Source: Marisediminitalea oceani (lineage in GTDB: Bacteria > Pseudomonadota > Gammaproteobacteria > Enterobacterales > Alteromonadaceae). Taken from it: a DNA stretch of 59,005 nucleotides. The translations under genes and the position numbers were made by a program. The notes under the pieces were generated by a model that worked only from the letters and a program-made list of their open reading frames with translations, was not told where the DNA came from and searched no databases. The stretch is taken from NCBI RefSeq assembly GCF_003731635.1, contig NZ_RCUA01000046.1:1-59005 (forward strand), written 5' to 3'. How positions within the stretch are numbered: the stretch's first letter is position 1; the number at the start of each line of letters is the position of its first letter. This document shows, piece by piece, positions 22,747-32,627 of this stretch.

Positions 22747-24960
22747 ATGCAAGCAACCATAAAAGCCGATCGCGGCCTGTTTTCTTATCCTAAATACTGG
22801 GCACACTGCTACGGTAGCGCGCCTTTTTTACCCATGTCGCGGGCCGAAATGGACGAACTGGGCTGGGATAGCTGCGATATTATTCTGGTCACAGGCGACG
22901 CGTATGTGGACCACCCGAGTTTTGGTATGGCGATCATCGGCCGCTTGCTGGAAGCGCACGGTTATCGTGTGGGCATTATTGCCCAGCCTGACTGGCAGAA
23001 TAAAAACGACTTTATGAAGCTGGGCAAGCCCAATCTGTATTTTGGTGTAACTGCCGGCAACATGGATTCCATGATTAACCGCTATACCGCGGATAAAAAG
23101 CTGCGCCACGACGATGCTTATACGCCCAACAACGAAGGCGGCAAGCGCCCCGACCGGGCAGTCACCGTTTATTCCCAGCGTTGCCGCGAGGCGTTTAAAG
23201 ACGTACCGATTATTATTGGTGGTATTGAAGCCAGCCTGCGCCGTATTGCCCACTATGACTACTGGTCGGAAAAAGTGCGTCGCTCAGTGCTGTTTGATGC
23301 CAAAGCCGATTTATTAATGTTCGGTAACGCTGAGCGTCCACTGGTGGAAGTGACTCACCGTCTGGCCGCTGGTGAAGCCATTGGTGATATTACCGATGTA
23401 CGCGGCACCGCAATTATTGTTAAACAACCCTTGCCCGAATGGCAGGGCGTTGACTCAACGTCACTCGACCGTCCCGGCAAAATCGACCCTATTCCCAGCC
23501 CCTATATCATGGAGCCGGATTGTGAGGGCCAGAACGAAAATAAAGGCAACGAAAATAAAGACAGCCAGCCGGTTACCGAAGCGAAAGCTCAACCAATTGT
23601 GGTGCAACCGGCCGAGCGCCGTAAACCCTGGGAACAGGTATATGTAAAATTACCGGCCTTTGAAGTAGTGCGCGATAACAAAACCCTGTATGCCCATGCT
23701 AACCGCATTCTGCATCAGGAAACCAATCCGGGTTGTGCCCGGGCGTTATTGCAACGCCACGGCGATCGGCACATTTGGATCAACCCGCCGGCAATGCCGC
23801 TGGAAACCGAAGAAATGGACGCGGTGTTTGATTTACCTTATCAACGTGTGCCCCATCCGGCCTACGGCAAAGCAAAGATCCCGGCGTACGATATGATCCG
23901 CTTTTCGGTCAATATTATGCGTGGCTGCTTTGGCGGTTGTACGTTCTGTTCCATCACCGAACACGAAGGGCGAATTATTCAGAGCCGCTCAGAAGACTCG
24001 ATTATTCGTGAAATTGAACAGATCCGCGATACGGTACCCGGCTTCACCGGCGTTATTTCAGATCTGGGTGGCCCTACGGCCAACATGTATCGCCTGCGCT
24101 GTAAAAGCGCTAAAGCCGAAGCAACCTGTCGTCGTCCATCCTGTGTGTACCCGTCTATCTGTGCTCACATGGATACCGACCATAAACCAACGATTGATTT
24201 GTATCGTCGGGCCCGTGATTTACCCGGCATCAAGAAAATCCTGATTGCTTCGGGCGTGCGTTATGACTTGGCCATTGAAGATCCCAACTACGTTAAGGAG
24301 CTGGCCAAGCACCACGTAGGTGGTTACCTGAAAATTGCGCCTGAGCATACCGAAGATGGCCCGTTAAGCAAGATGATGAAGCCGGGCATGGGTACTTATT
24401 ATCGCTTTAAGGAGTTATTCGATAAGTATTCGAAGGAAGCGGGTAAAGAACAGTACCTGATCCCTTACTTTATTGCCTCGCACCCCGGCACCACCGATGA
24501 AGACATGCTGGCGCTGGCTATCTGGCTGAAAGAAAACCGCTTTAAGCTCGATCAGGTACAAAATTTCTATCCCTCGCCCATGGCAACGGCCACTACGCTG
24601 TATCACACCGAGGTTAACTCGCTGCGTAAAGTGAAAAAAGACAGCGAATCCGTGCCGTCGGCGAAAGGTGAAATTCACCGTCGCTTACACAAAGCCATGC
24701 TGCGTTATCACGACCCGAAAAACTTTGCGCAAATTCGCAAAGCGCTGGTCAAAATGGGCCGTGAAGATCTTATCGGCCGTGGCCCGCAACATCTGGTACC
24801 ACCTGAGTCAGCCAGCGAAAAACGTCAGAAGGCCAGCAAGGCCCGCCGGGGCGAACGCGCGATGACCAAACATACCGGCTTTAAAAATGCGGCGAGTCAG
24901 AATCCGCGCGGTAAAAAGCGACCGTTTAAAGCCAAACGCAACGACCAGCAAAATCACTGA
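22747..24960 (+). CDS. YgiQ family radical SAM protein
   Basis: This is a 737-residue protein of the UPF0313/YgiQ family. The N-terminal domain opens [13 protein letters not shown] and carries [13 protein letters not shown] (about 50-62). The radical SAM cluster motif C-x3-C-x2-C is at about 394-401 ([11 protein letters not shown]). A basic, lysine-rich tail (about 680-737) suggests nucleic-acid or ribosome contact. The reaction catalysed is not known. A polar insert rich in N, E and K near 260-285 is a low-complexity loop. A strong terminator follows. Confidence 0.93.
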   Translation: MQATIKADRGLFSYPKYWAHCYGSAPFLPMSRAEMDELGWDSCDIILVTGDAYVDHPSFGMAIIGRLLEAHGYRVGIIAQPDWQNKNDFMKLGKPNLYFGVTAGNMDSMINRYTADKKLRHDDAYTPNNEGGKRPDRAVTVYSQRCREAFKDVPIIIGGIEASLRRIAHYDYWSEKVRRSVLFDAKADLLMFGNAERPLVEVTHRLAAGEAIGDITDVRGTAIIVKQPLPEWQGVDSTSLDRPGKIDPIPSPYIMEPDCEGQNENKGNENKDSQPVTEAKAQPIVVQPAERRKPWEQVYVKLPAFEVVRDNKTLYAHANRILHQETNPGCARALLQRHGDRHIWINPPAMPLETEEMDAVFDLPYQRVPHPAYGKAKIPAYDMIRFSVNIMRGCFGGCTFCSITEHEGRIIQSRSEDSIIREIEQIRDTVPGFTGVISDLGGPTANMYRLRCKSAKAEATCRRPSCVYPSICAHMDTDHKPTIDLYRRARDLPGIKKILIASGVRYDLAIEDPNYVKELAKHHVGGYLKIAPEHTEDGPLSKMMKPGMGTYYRFKELFDKYSKEAGKEQYLIPYFIASHPGTTDEDMLALAIWLKENRFKLDQVQNFYPSPMATATTLYHTEVNSLRKVKKDSESVPSAKGEIHRRLHKAMLRYHDPKNFAQIRKALVKMGREDLIGRGPQHLVPPESASEKRQKASKARRGERAMTKHTGFKNAASQNPRGKKRPFKAKRNDQQNH

Positions 24961-24967
24961 TAAAACG

Positions 24968-24991
24968 GGCGGGGTTTCCCCCGCCTTTTTT
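24968..24991 (+). terminator. Rho-independent terminator of ygiQ-family gene
   Basis: GGCGGGG and CCCCGCC pair around tttc, followed by six T, eight bases after the stop at 24960. Confidence 0.93.
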
Positions 24992-25100
24992 ATTGATACT
25001 CCCCACCGAAACCATGACCTGAATCAAGGTAATATCGAAGCTGTCAAAGTAGACTTAAGTTAGTGGAAAGGCCACTGTTAACAACCAGATAAGAGCTACT

Positions 25101-25352
25101 ATGACTATTGAAAAACATGATCTCGTCCATGAATTCCCTGATCATCAGCACACTATTCGTCATTTAAAAATGAATGACCGCCATTTCGCCAGATTATTTG
25201 AACAATACAACGAACTCGACAGCCTTATTCACAAAATGGAAGAAGGCGCAGAGCCGACGTCGGACGATGTTTTAAACGAGAAGAAAGCCGAGCGCGTGCA
25301 GCTAAAAGACGCTCTGTTTACGTTTATCAAAGAAGCAGAAGCTGTTAATTAA
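25101..25352 (+). CDS. YdcH / DUF465 family small helical protein
   Basis: This 83-residue protein matches DUF465. It is a helical hairpin with HEFPDHQHTIRHLKMNDRHF in the first helix and LNEKKAERVQLKDAL in the second. The family is widespread in Proteobacteria and its function is unknown. It is cytoplasmic, a single gene, and has its own terminator directly after it. Confidence 0.92.
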   Translation: MTIEKHDLVHEFPDHQHTIRHLKMNDRHFARLFEQYNELDSLIHKMEEGAEPTSDDVLNEKKAERVQLKDALFTFIKEAEAVN

Positions 25353-25381
25353 TTCTAATAAAAGTAACACCCAACCGTTCG

Positions 25382-25408
25382 CCGGAGTAATTCTTGCTCC
25401 GGTTTTTT
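25382..25408 (+). terminator. Rho-independent terminator of the DUF465 gene
   Basis: CCGGAG and CTCCGG pair around a nine-base loop, followed by six T. Confidence 0.9.
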
Positions 25409-25514
25409 ATTGGTGAATAAGCATTCTCCCCCGTTACCAGCCTGGTATTTTCTGATTCGAAAGTACTAAAAAACGAAGAGACGTAGCCATCCCTTCGCTT
25501 TTTGTTAGCACCGG

Positions 25515-25916
25515 CTACTTACCGGTTGTCATACTTACGCTTATCTCAACGGGTACATCACGACTGGCGGTAACGTCCTTAATTTCGATAATCGCATTAG
25601 GGTACGTGTACTTTTTCAGCAGTGTATAGGTGTCGCTGGCACCATAGTAACGGGCAAAGGCAGCGAGTTGCATACCATTACAAACCAGACCGTTAGCCAA
25701 TACTTTATAAGTCGACGTATTTATTCTGCTTGAGGGTGTCAGTTCTCGTACGGCCTGCCGCAAGCCGGAACGATCATCCTCAGCCGCATTTCTGCACACT
25801 GAAATAAGGTCTTTCTCAAGCTCTTTGGGATATCCTTCGGCCATGGCGGTGCCACATACTGCTGATAGCGATAACACCGTCAGGCTAACAGGTAAAACTT
25901 TACTCATGTTCATCAT
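25515..25916 (-). CDS. DUF3718 domain exported protein
   Basis: This 133-residue protein has a signal peptide (about 1-26, ending AMA) and a DUF3718 core (LISVCRNAAEDDRSGLRQAV and VLANGLVCNGMQLAAFARYYG). Two conserved cysteines, one in each segment, could form a disulfide in the periplasm. The family is typical of Alteromonadales and relatives, and its function is unknown. It is divergent from the orphan winged-helix regulator and shares with it the TGACA-box region at 26012-26112, which suggests it is a target of that regulator. Confidence 0.85.
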   Translation of the reverse strand: MMNMSKVLPVSLTVLSLSAVCGTAMAEGYPKELEKDLISVCRNAAEDDRSGLRQAVRELTPSSRINTSTYKVLANGLVCNGMQLAAFARYYGASDTYTLLKKYTYPNAIIEIKDVTASRDVPVEISVSMTTGK

Positions 25917-26011
25917 CTTTCCTACACCTGATTTTGTTTGAATGGGTATTTCGCTGGCGATACAACTGCTCAGACCCTAGGAGTGTAGGCCGGTATCGAG
26001 GTTTTCGTCGC

Positions 26012-26112
26012 TGACAAAACCATGACACCTGGATGACAAATTTAATCTGCCATTTTTCATTCGCTTAGCCTGGAAATGTCATTTCTTTGTCATCGCCGTC
26101 ATTTGTTTTTCA
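26012..26112. promoter_or_regulatory. Helically phased TGACA box arrays
   Basis: TGACA starts at 26012, 26023 and 26034, exactly 11 bp apart. Forty bases on, the inverse TGTCA occurs at 26077 and 26088, followed by weaker cgtca at 26097 and tttca at 26108. The two clusters thus face opposite ways in the divergent region between the DUF3718 and winged-helix genes. Direct repeats at one-turn spacing are the usual binding format of OmpR-type winged-helix proteins, such as the one encoded at 26171. Confidence 0.65.
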
Positions 26113-26170
26113 TTTGTTCTGCTAAACTTTAGTAGCAGATAACGGGTTAGCTTTGTAAAGATTTGCTCCC

Positions 26171-26521
26171 ATGACATACGACAAACCGTCAAGAACCATT
26201 ACCGACTCAAAGGGTGAGCAACGGGTACTTTCACCACAGTGTGGTGACCTGTTAGATTTGCTAATGGAAAATGAAGGCGAGATTGTTACCCGTACCGACA
26301 TGCGCCAGTCAATCTGGGGTCATAAGGTAGTCAGTGAAGACCGCATAAACCACCTTGTCTGTCGACTGCGAAAAGAGCTTAAATCACTTCCGGAACCACC
26401 ACCCTGGCAAATTGAGGTCATTCCCAAGCGTGGCTATCGCCTGACGACTCTAGAACCCAGGCATAATATTCCGCTGTGGTTACACCGCTGGATTGACTGG
26501 GTGCATGACATCATGCGCTAA
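26171..26521 (+). CDS. Orphan OmpR/CadC-type winged-helix regulator
   Basis: This 116-residue protein is a Trans_reg_C winged helix alone. The opening strand region LSPQCGDLLDLLMENEGEIV, recognition-helix region DRINHLVCRLRKEL and wing PKRGYRLT are clear. There is no receiver domain, no transmembrane helix and no sensor, unlike OmpR or CadC relatives. The C-terminal 20 residues (WLHRWIDWVHDIM) are amphipathic and Trp-rich and may bind a membrane or a partner. It probably acts on the phased TGACA boxes just upstream. Target genes beyond the divergent DUF3718 gene are unknown. Confidence 0.87.
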   Translation: MTYDKPSRTITDSKGEQRVLSPQCGDLLDLLMENEGEIVTRTDMRQSIWGHKVVSEDRINHLVCRLRKELKSLPEPPPWQIEVIPKRGYRLTTLEPRHNIPLWLHRWIDWVHDIMR

Positions 26522-26669
26522 CGTTGTGTAGCGTTTGATTACCTGTTTCGCCATAATGAGAGTTACAGACTCTTACAATTGAATACCTTCATTTTACCTG
26601 TAACATTGTCTGCTCAAACAATTATTGCGCTATGATGACCATAAAAGGCAACGCAGATAAGGAATCATC

Positions 26670-27206
26670 ATGGCGGAAACCGTATTACGTAGTGCTAGCT
26701 TTAGCCCCAAAGTAAAAGCTTATTGGCTTATAAACCTGTTGATTGTCTCCGGGCTCACCATTATTGGTATCCCGCTGTTACTCATTTCTGTTCCCCTGAT
26801 GTTATTTATCAGTAGTCGTATGTTAAAGGCAATGTCCGCTGAGCTTACAGAACGAAAACTGGTAGTTAAACGCGGCGTGTTTTTCAAAGTTGAAAAATCG
26901 ATTCCACTGGAAAAAATTACCGACGTAGCCATGAGTCAGGGGCCATTGATGCGAGCTATGGGCCTTTACAGCCTGAGTTTTGAAACGGCAGGACAATCAG
27001 GCCAGGGGGCGCTGGTTTCGATGCTTGGCATCGAAGATGCTGCTGGATTCCGCGAGGCGATCCTCACTCAAAAAGACAACTACCCTATTGCTGGCCGGGC
27101 CGATAAAGCACAGCCTGCGCAGCAACAATCAGAGCTTACTGAACTTACCGAAAGCGTAAAACGCATTGAGAAAATGCTGGCGACACTCATCAATAACAAA
27201 TCCTGA
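26670..27206 (+). CDS. Membrane protein with bacterial PH (YdbS-like) domain
   Basis: This 178-residue protein has two adjacent hydrophobic helices (about 18-55) followed by a bacterial PH domain (bPH_2; ERKLVVKRGVFFKVEKSIPLEKITDV, then LYSLSFETAG). The C-terminal third is polar and ends in a short coiled-coil-like helix. The family is of unknown function and often occurs in membrane-stress contexts. A aagga ribosome binding site precedes the ATG. It is a single gene with a terminator after it. Confidence 0.85.
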   Translation: MAETVLRSASFSPKVKAYWLINLLIVSGLTIIGIPLLLISVPLMLFISSRMLKAMSAELTERKLVVKRGVFFKVEKSIPLEKITDVAMSQGPLMRAMGLYSLSFETAGQSGQGALVSMLGIEDAAGFREAILTQKDNYPIAGRADKAQPAQQQSELTELTESVKRIEKMLATLINNKS

Positions 27207-27250
27207 TCCGAGCGCTTACTTATAGCCACCCGACGAGAGTTACAGACATA

Positions 27251-27279
27251 AAAAAAGCGGACTAACGAGTCCGCTTTTT
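27251..27279. terminator. Bidirectional terminator
   Basis: AAAAAGCGGACT and AGTCCGCTTTTT pair perfectly around aacg. It lies between the convergent PH-domain gene and ahpF and can serve both. Confidence 0.93.
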
Positions 27280-27308
27280 AGCTTACGACATAGATGAGAT
27301 CATAACCG

Positions 27309-28901
27309 TTAGGCGACAGCTGCCTGCTCTTCGAGCTCTTCCTCTGTCTGGTGAGACAGCAGATATTCAAAGGCGGCCAGTGAAGCTTTAGCGCCCTCAC
27401 CCATAGAGATAACAATCTGCTTGTATGGCACAGTAGTTACATCACCTGCGGCATAAATGCCTGGCTCAGAAGTGTTGCACTTACTGTCGACCACAATCTC
27501 GCCGTACTGAGTGAGATCTACAACGCCTTTCATAAACTGACTGTTCGGAACCAGACCAATTTGTACGAACACGCCGGCCAGTGGTAACGAATGCTCTTCG
27601 TTGGTCGCTCTGTCCTGATATTCGATCGCGCTGACTTTACCGTTTTCCGCCACAATCTGTTTGGTTGCCGCGTTTTTGATAATGGTAATATTGTCGCGCT
27701 TTTCAGCCTGGTCAATTAACACCTGATCCGCTTTTAACGTTGGCATAAATTCAAACACAGTGACCGATTTCACGATACCGGCTAAATCCAATGCCGCCTC
27801 GATACCAGAGTTACCGCCACCGATTACTGCCACGTCTTTACCTTTAAAGAACGGGCCGTCACAGTGCGGACAGTAAGCCACGCCGTTACCAACGTTTTCT
27901 TTCTCGCCGGGCACACCCAGCTCTCTCCAGCGGGCACCGGTAGCCACAATCAGAGACTTGGTTTTAATCTGTTCACCCGACGATAGGGTCAGGGTTTTAA
28001 TATTACCTTTTTCGATGTTATCCACGCGGACATGCTCTTTTAAGGTAATATCGTAATCTTTCATATGCTCTGCCAGATTACCAACCAGTTCAGGACCAGT
28101 GGTTTTTGGCACAGAGATCAGGTTTTCGATGCCCATAGTGTCTTTTACCTGACCACCAAAACGGTCGGCTACCACAGTGACTTTCAGGCCTTTACGGGCA
28201 CTGTATATAGCCGCGCTTACGCCTGCCGGGCCACCACCAATAACGGTAACATCCTGAAGCGGTAACGACTGACCTTTATTGGCCTCTTTCAGGCTTGGGT
28301 CGAATTCCAGTAATTTGTCTATCAGTGTGGCGGCGTCTACTTTACCGTTTGCAAAGAGTTCACCGTTTAAGTACACACTGGGTACACCCTGAATATCACG
28401 CTCTTCTACCAGGGATTGATAGAGGCCGCCGTCAATCATTTCTGATGAGATATTCGGGTTGAGCAGCGCGAACTGATTTAACGCCTGGACAACGTCCGGA
28501 CAGTTATGACAGCTCAGGCTGATAAATACTTCGAACTTCAGTTCGTCTTTTACACCTTTCACTAATGATGCAACGCTGTCATCAATTTTTAGTGCGGTGC
28601 CTGACGCATGCAGCAGTGCCAGTACGAACGAGTTAAACTCGTGTCCGCCTGGGATCCCGGAAAAACGAATACCGGTATCTTCACCATCAGCTTCCAGTAA
28701 AAAACTGATTGAGCTGCGTAGTACGCCGTTTGTATCACGTTCTTCCAACTGGATCTTGTCACTCACTCCTGCCACATCAGACAGAAACTGCTTCAGCTCG
28801 TCTCGCTTGCTGTGCTCGCCAGTTTGCAGAACAAATGTAATGTTTTTCTGCATCGACGCGAAGTAACCTTTAAGCGCCTTTTTAATATCTTGCGTAATCA
28901 T
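27309..28901 (-). CDS. ahpF: Alkyl hydroperoxide reductase subunit F
   Basis: This 530-residue flavoprotein reduces AhpC with NADH. The N-terminal double thioredoxin fold carries C131-H-N-C134. The thioredoxin-reductase-like part has the FAD motif [19 protein letters not shown] and the redox centre YCPHCDG, then an NAD-binding [17 protein letters not shown] and the C-terminal FAD motif GIYAAGDV. Length and order match E. coli AhpF. It lies 84 bp downstream of ahpC in the same direction, with a perfect 20-bp palindrome between them. Confidence 0.97.
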   Translation of the reverse strand: MITQDIKKALKGYFASMQKNITFVLQTGEHSKRDELKQFLSDVAGVSDKIQLEERDTNGVLRSSISFLLEADGEDTGIRFSGIPGGHEFNSFVLALLHASGTALKIDDSVASLVKGVKDELKFEVFISLSCHNCPDVVQALNQFALLNPNISSEMIDGGLYQSLVEERDIQGVPSVYLNGELFANGKVDAATLIDKLLEFDPSLKEANKGQSLPLQDVTVIGGGPAGVSAAIYSARKGLKVTVVADRFGGQVKDTMGIENLISVPKTTGPELVGNLAEHMKDYDITLKEHVRVDNIEKGNIKTLTLSSGEQIKTKSLIVATGARWRELGVPGEKENVGNGVAYCPHCDGPFFKGKDVAVIGGGNSGIEAALDLAGIVKSVTVFEFMPTLKADQVLIDQAEKRDNITIIKNAATKQIVAENGKVSAIEYQDRATNEEHSLPLAGVFVQIGLVPNSQFMKGVVDLTQYGEIVVDSKCNTSEPGIYAAGDVTTVPYKQIVISMGEGAKASLAAFEYLLSHQTEEELEEQAAVA

Positions 28902-28937
28902 ATTTAATTCTGCCTTAGATAATGTGGTTGAGGGAAT

Positions 28938-28957
28938 GTGCGGGCCGCGGCCCGCAC
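28938..28957. promoter_or_regulatory. 20-bp GC palindrome between ahpC and ahpF
   Basis: gtgcgggccgcggcccgcac is a perfect 20-bp palindrome in the 84-bp ahpC-ahpF gap and has no T run. It would form an mRNA hairpin that stabilises the ahpC transcript or lowers read-through into ahpF, consistent with the usual excess of AhpC over AhpF. Confidence 0.65.
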
Positions 28958-28985
28958 CGACATTACTCGTTGGTTAAAACGGTAA

Positions 28986-29549
28986 TTAGATTTTACCTAC
29001 CAGGTCTAACGATGGAGCTAAGGTTTCTTCACCTTCTTTCCATTTAGCCGGGCATACTTCACCTGGGTGAGACGCTACGTATTGAGCTGCCTTAACTTTA
29101 CGTACCAGGTCATCTGCGTCACGGCCGATACCTTCAGCAGTGATTTCCATAGCCTGGATGATACCGTCCGGGTCAACTACGAATGTTGCGCGGTCAGCCA
29201 GACCCATGTTTTCACGCATGCAGTCGAAGTTACGGGTAATTTCGCCTGTTGGGTCGCCGATCATGGCGAACTTGATTTTACCGATAGTTTCTGACGCTTC
29301 GTGCCATGCTGCGTGAGTGAAGTGAGTGTCAGTTGATACTGAGAATACTTCTACGCCACGAGATTGCAGCTCTTCGTATTTGTCAGCAACGTCACCTAAC
29401 TCTGTTGGACATACGAAAGTGAAGTCAGCCGGGTAGAATACAAATACAGCCCACTTGCCCGCGATGTCTTCGCTGCTTACTTCGATTAGTTCACCATCTT
29501 TAAACGCGTTCGCTTTGAATGGTTTGATTTGAGTGTTGATTAAAGCCAT
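28986..29549 (-). CDS. ahpC: Alkyl hydroperoxide reductase subunit C (peroxiredoxin)
   Basis: This 187-residue typical 2-Cys peroxiredoxin has its peroxidatic C47 in [14 protein letters not shown] and its resolving C166 in [10 protein letters not shown], at the same numbers as the Salmonella and E. coli enzymes. It reduces hydrogen peroxide and organic peroxides and is recycled by AhpF. The ribosome binding site aggaga is close before the ATG. Its codon use looks strongly biased, as for a highly expressed gene. Confidence 0.98.
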   Translation of the reverse strand: MALINTQIKPFKANAFKDGELIEVSSEDIAGKWAVFVFYPADFTFVCPTELGDVADKYEELQSRGVEVFSVSTDTHFTHAAWHEASETIGKIKFAMIGDPTGEITRNFDCMRENMGLADRATFVVDPDGIIQAMEITAEGIGRDADDLVRKVKAAQYVASHPGEVCPAKWKEGEETLAPSLDLVGKI

Positions 29550-29866
29550 TTACTTTCTCCTAAAGTTAGGTTTATTTAACGCTTTCAATATTAACTGTAT
29601 GAACAGGATGACCACTTCGGTTAATCACATTCACACTGTTGATCTGCAGTTAAGGTTACGAAAATTCAACCGTTACGGATTGCCGTCACGGATTGTTTCT
29701 TTCTCGCTTCCGTTTGACTTGGGATAAGAATAGCGACAGACGCTGGAAATTTATAATTGGATTTGTTGAAAGTCTGATTCGATAAAAGCTATCAGAATGA
29801 GATTTTTGGATAGGAATTAATCAAAAAAAGTAAACCCGCCTGAGATTGGCGGGTTTAGCGCGGTGT
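29550..29866. other. ahpC upstream region and REC-TPR terminator
   Basis: This 317-bp gap lies upstream of ahpC and downstream of the minus-strand REC-TPR gene. It holds the terminator at 29823-29857 and must hold the ahpC promoter. I looked for an OxyR site and found scattered CTAT/ATAG half sites (29780-29815) whose spacing does not fit the OxyR consensus. Confidence 0.5.
29823..29857 (-). terminator. Rho-independent terminator of the REC-TPR gene
   Basis: On the minus strand AAACCCGCC and GGCGGGTTT pair around aatctca, and a T run (29823-29829 complement) follows. Confidence 0.9.
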
Positions 29867-31525
29867 TTATTCGGGCGTGGCGTGCACGGTCGCTTCATTG
29901 AGAGATAGCGCACTGAGATACTCATCGCGCTTTTGTTGTTGATTAGCAGGCAAACTGGTTTTACCCAGTAAATCTGCAGCATTCACTGCCACTTCATGCT
30001 GGCTGTCTGATAAGGGTTCATTCTTATTAATCTGTACCAGCACTTTTAATAAGCTCAGGGCGATCGATTTATCGTGAGGTGATAAGGTCATGGCTTGGCA
30101 AAGGTTATTGTAAGCCGGAATAATGCGATTTTCACGGTAGTTTACCGCTGCCATTTCTTTTAGCTCTTTGGTGGTGAATTTGATTTCGCGACGTTCAATT
30201 TCTTCACGTTTGAGGTATTCATCCACCACCTGACTGGCCAGCGTATCACCCGCCAGTTGCGCTCGCAGCGTGTCGAGAATAGCCAGGCAATCTTCTTTCA
30301 TGCCCAGTTCATGGTAAGCCTTCATTAAATCCAGATTATCTTCCAGATTCATCGTCGCATCGGCTTGCAGATTTTCCTTCAGCAGCTTTTCGGCATCGCG
30401 TTTATTATTTTTCAGCGACTCTATGCGAGCTTTTATAACCCACATTTTGTTAGCCAGCGCAGGCTCCACAAAGTCACCGCGGGTTAAGCCTTCAATCTCG
30501 CGGGTTACCTGACGCAGTAGTTTTTCCGACTCGGAGCCCGAAACAGTTGCAGCCAAATCAATCATGGTGCGCACCACGTTAAGGCCAAGCTCAGGTGAAT
30601 CATGAATGGAGTTTCTGGCAAATTTTGCCATATTCTGTACAGCCGACAACTGGCCGTATTTGTCGCGGTTAAGGCGGGCCAGATCCCACAATTTTTTGTT
30701 TCGATCAATATTGCGAGGGGCCAGCTTACTTGCCGCTTTAACCTGCTCGTAAGCAACATCAAACTGCTCTTTACTGATGTAGTACTGAGCCAGTAAATCG
30801 TAGGTTAGGAAGCGGGTATCATTGCGCTGCAATAAATCTTCGATCAGCAGCTCAGCCTCATCAACTTTGTCCTGGCGGAAAAGCGTTTTAGCCAGACCAA
30901 TATGCACCCAGGCATGATCGTATTCTTCCTTAAGCCGGCTGAAATAGCGCTCAGCGGTAGCATAATCACGCAGGTGGATAAGACATTCGCCAATCATTCT
31001 TTTAAGACGCGGGTGATATTCTGCTACGCCCTCATCTTTAAGGCTGCGCTCGGCATGATATATCGCCGCCGCGTAATCGCCGTTATCCATGCAATGCATA
31101 ACTTTGTGTAACTTTCGGCGGATATTCACCAGGTAGTTAAAGCGCTGCTGAACCCGACTGGCATCCAGGGGTTTTACCCAGAAGTCATCCGGTTGCAGTT
31201 CGATAATGCAGTTAACCAGCTCCATACTGGTTTCAGCACTTAAGAACACTACGGTAGACTTGTCGCCGATATAATTGTTATGTTTGAGCTCTTCAAACAG
31301 ATGGAAACCGTCTTTGTCGCTGCTGACATTAAATGCCAGCAGAACAACGTCAAAGGTGTCTTTCTGACACAGGCGAACGGCATGGAAAGCATTTTGCGCA
31401 CTGCTCACCTGCTTAACGCCCAGCTCCAGCAGGGCCGACTTGATTAGGTCATGAATAAGCGCCTGGTTGTCTACAACCAGTACTTTTAACTCTTCAATTG
31501 CTTTCGGTAATGGGATTTTATCCAT
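29867..31525 (-). CDS. Response regulator with receiver domain and TPR array
   Basis: This is a 552-residue protein with an N-terminal receiver domain (about 10-128, LKVLVVDNQALIHDLIKSAL) followed by a long all-helical TPR region (about 135-540). In the receiver, the expected phospho-acceptor strand reads VVLLAFNVSSDKDG, where the canonical Asp is replaced, so it may be a pseudo-receiver. Such REC-TPR proteins act as scaffolds in signalling, often with unknown partners. I chose ATG 31525; a GTG four codons earlier is possible. No kinase gene is adjacent. Confidence 0.82.
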   Translation of the reverse strand: MDKIPLPKAIEELKVLVVDNQALIHDLIKSALLELGVKQVSSAQNAFHAVRLCQKDTFDVVLLAFNVSSDKDGFHLFEELKHNNYIGDKSTVVFLSAETSMELVNCIIELQPDDFWVKPLDASRVQQRFNYLVNIRRKLHKVMHCMDNGDYAAAIYHAERSLKDEGVAEYHPRLKRMIGECLIHLRDYATAERYFSRLKEEYDHAWVHIGLAKTLFRQDKVDEAELLIEDLLQRNDTRFLTYDLLAQYYISKEQFDVAYEQVKAASKLAPRNIDRNKKLWDLARLNRDKYGQLSAVQNMAKFARNSIHDSPELGLNVVRTMIDLAATVSGSESEKLLRQVTREIEGLTRGDFVEPALANKMWVIKARIESLKNNKRDAEKLLKENLQADATMNLEDNLDLMKAYHELGMKEDCLAILDTLRAQLAGDTLASQVVDEYLKREEIERREIKFTTKELKEMAAVNYRENRIIPAYNNLCQAMTLSPHDKSIALSLLKVLVQINKNEPLSDSQHEVAVNAADLLGKTSLPANQQQKRDEYLSALSLNEATVHATPE

Positions 31526-31731
31526 TGTCACAACCACTTAACACGAAATTGCTTTCCTTGTCTGTGCAATGCCCGGCTTGCGGCAGTCCCGTGTTGACCA
31601 CGTCTGCCACTGCACGAAGCGCTAAACCAGAGGGTATGTATTACCTGATGTTATCCCGAATTTCATAAAACTGCCATACTGATATTTTCCAATCAGTATC
31701 TATTTAGCCGCTTCCTGGCAAAATCCGCGCT

Positions 31732-32397
31732 TTATCGCGGCGGATCGACCCGTTGAGCCGTAGAGTTATTCACCCTGAACCAACCGGCAATTGAGAATCG
31801 ATCGCGTCTGGCAGGCAGTACTTCATGGGGAAACTCCTCACTGAGAAAGATCACCATAGTACCGGCTAACGGAGTAACCGATACTGCTTCATCTGGCGTT
31901 GCCGGCGGGTAAATTACCAGTTCCCCGCCGTCGTCCTGTGTCCAGTCAGAATTGAGGTAAAAAACCGTCGACAGTACCCGGTTTGATTCTCCCTGAAACG
32001 CATCCATATGTCGTTTATAAAAGCTGCCTGGCGGGTAATGGGCAAAGTGACTTTCGTATGAGAACAAGCCCAGGAACAGTCGCTTATTAAGATACGCTTT
32101 TAAACAATCCATCCAGTTTAACCACGCCGTGGTTACCGCCGCGGTCCCCTGGATCCAGCATATTTCATCGGTGCGAACAAATTCATTCTGATGATACTGC
32201 CCTGCCCGGCCAATCCCGGCGGGGTCAAAATCAATCGCTTCCTGGGCATAGGCTGTTAACCGGGTGGTTAGTGCGGGAGGCAGCGCAGCAGGAATAATAC
32301 TGTAGCCACGCTGATAGAGATCATCAGCAATGCGTTCATACAACTCCTCGGGGGCCTTAGACCCGGCAAGGACATGGTTTTCTAAAGACGTTGTCAA
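31732..32397 (-). CDS. 2OG-Fe(II) oxygenase family protein
   Basis: The protein is a prolyl-4-hydroxylase-like dioxygenase. Iron ligands are the HxD of YKRHMDAF and the distal His of EFPHEVLPA, and the 2-oxoglutarate Arg is in DRFSIAGWF. The start is uncertain: the frame stays open to 32607 but has no ATG before the conserved domain, and the extra 70 residues look non-coding (AT-rich, Cys- and Ile-rich). I place the start at a TTG (32397); about 221 residues is the usual size. The substrate is unknown. It is divergent from the GNAT-nitrilase fusion gene. Confidence 0.75.
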   Translation of the reverse strand: MTTSLENHVLAGSKAPEELYERIADDLYQRGYSIIPAALPPALTTRLTAYAQEAIDFDPAGIGRAGQYHQNEFVRTDEICWIQGTAAVTTAWLNWMDCLKAYLNKRLFLGLFSYESHFAHYPPGSFYKRHMDAFQGESNRVLSTVFYLNSDWTQDDGGELVIYPPATPDEAVSVTPLAGTMVIFLSEEFPHEVLPARRDRFSIAGWFRVNNSTAQRVDPPR

Positions 32398-32627
32398 CAG
32401 AGGGGTTATCCAAATAAAACAGGCGTGATAAATATACTGAAAACGGCAATTAGACAAGTTATTTTTTATACAATCCGATATTTTTGCTGCAGTCTGACCG
32501 GTTACGTCAGCATTACTGATCAAATGCCCTGTTAACCGGGTATAGGTTTGTAATAACTGGAAAACTTGGAGTGCATCACCGGTGCATGCTATGTTGCCCA
32601 CAGACAAGTCATTTTTGAGAAAGTAGA

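Noticed and set aside
29761..29820. OxyR-binding site upstream of ahpC
   Set aside because: CTAT and ATAG half sites occur, but their spacing does not follow the ATAG-N7-CTAT-N7-ATAG-N7-CTAT arrangement.
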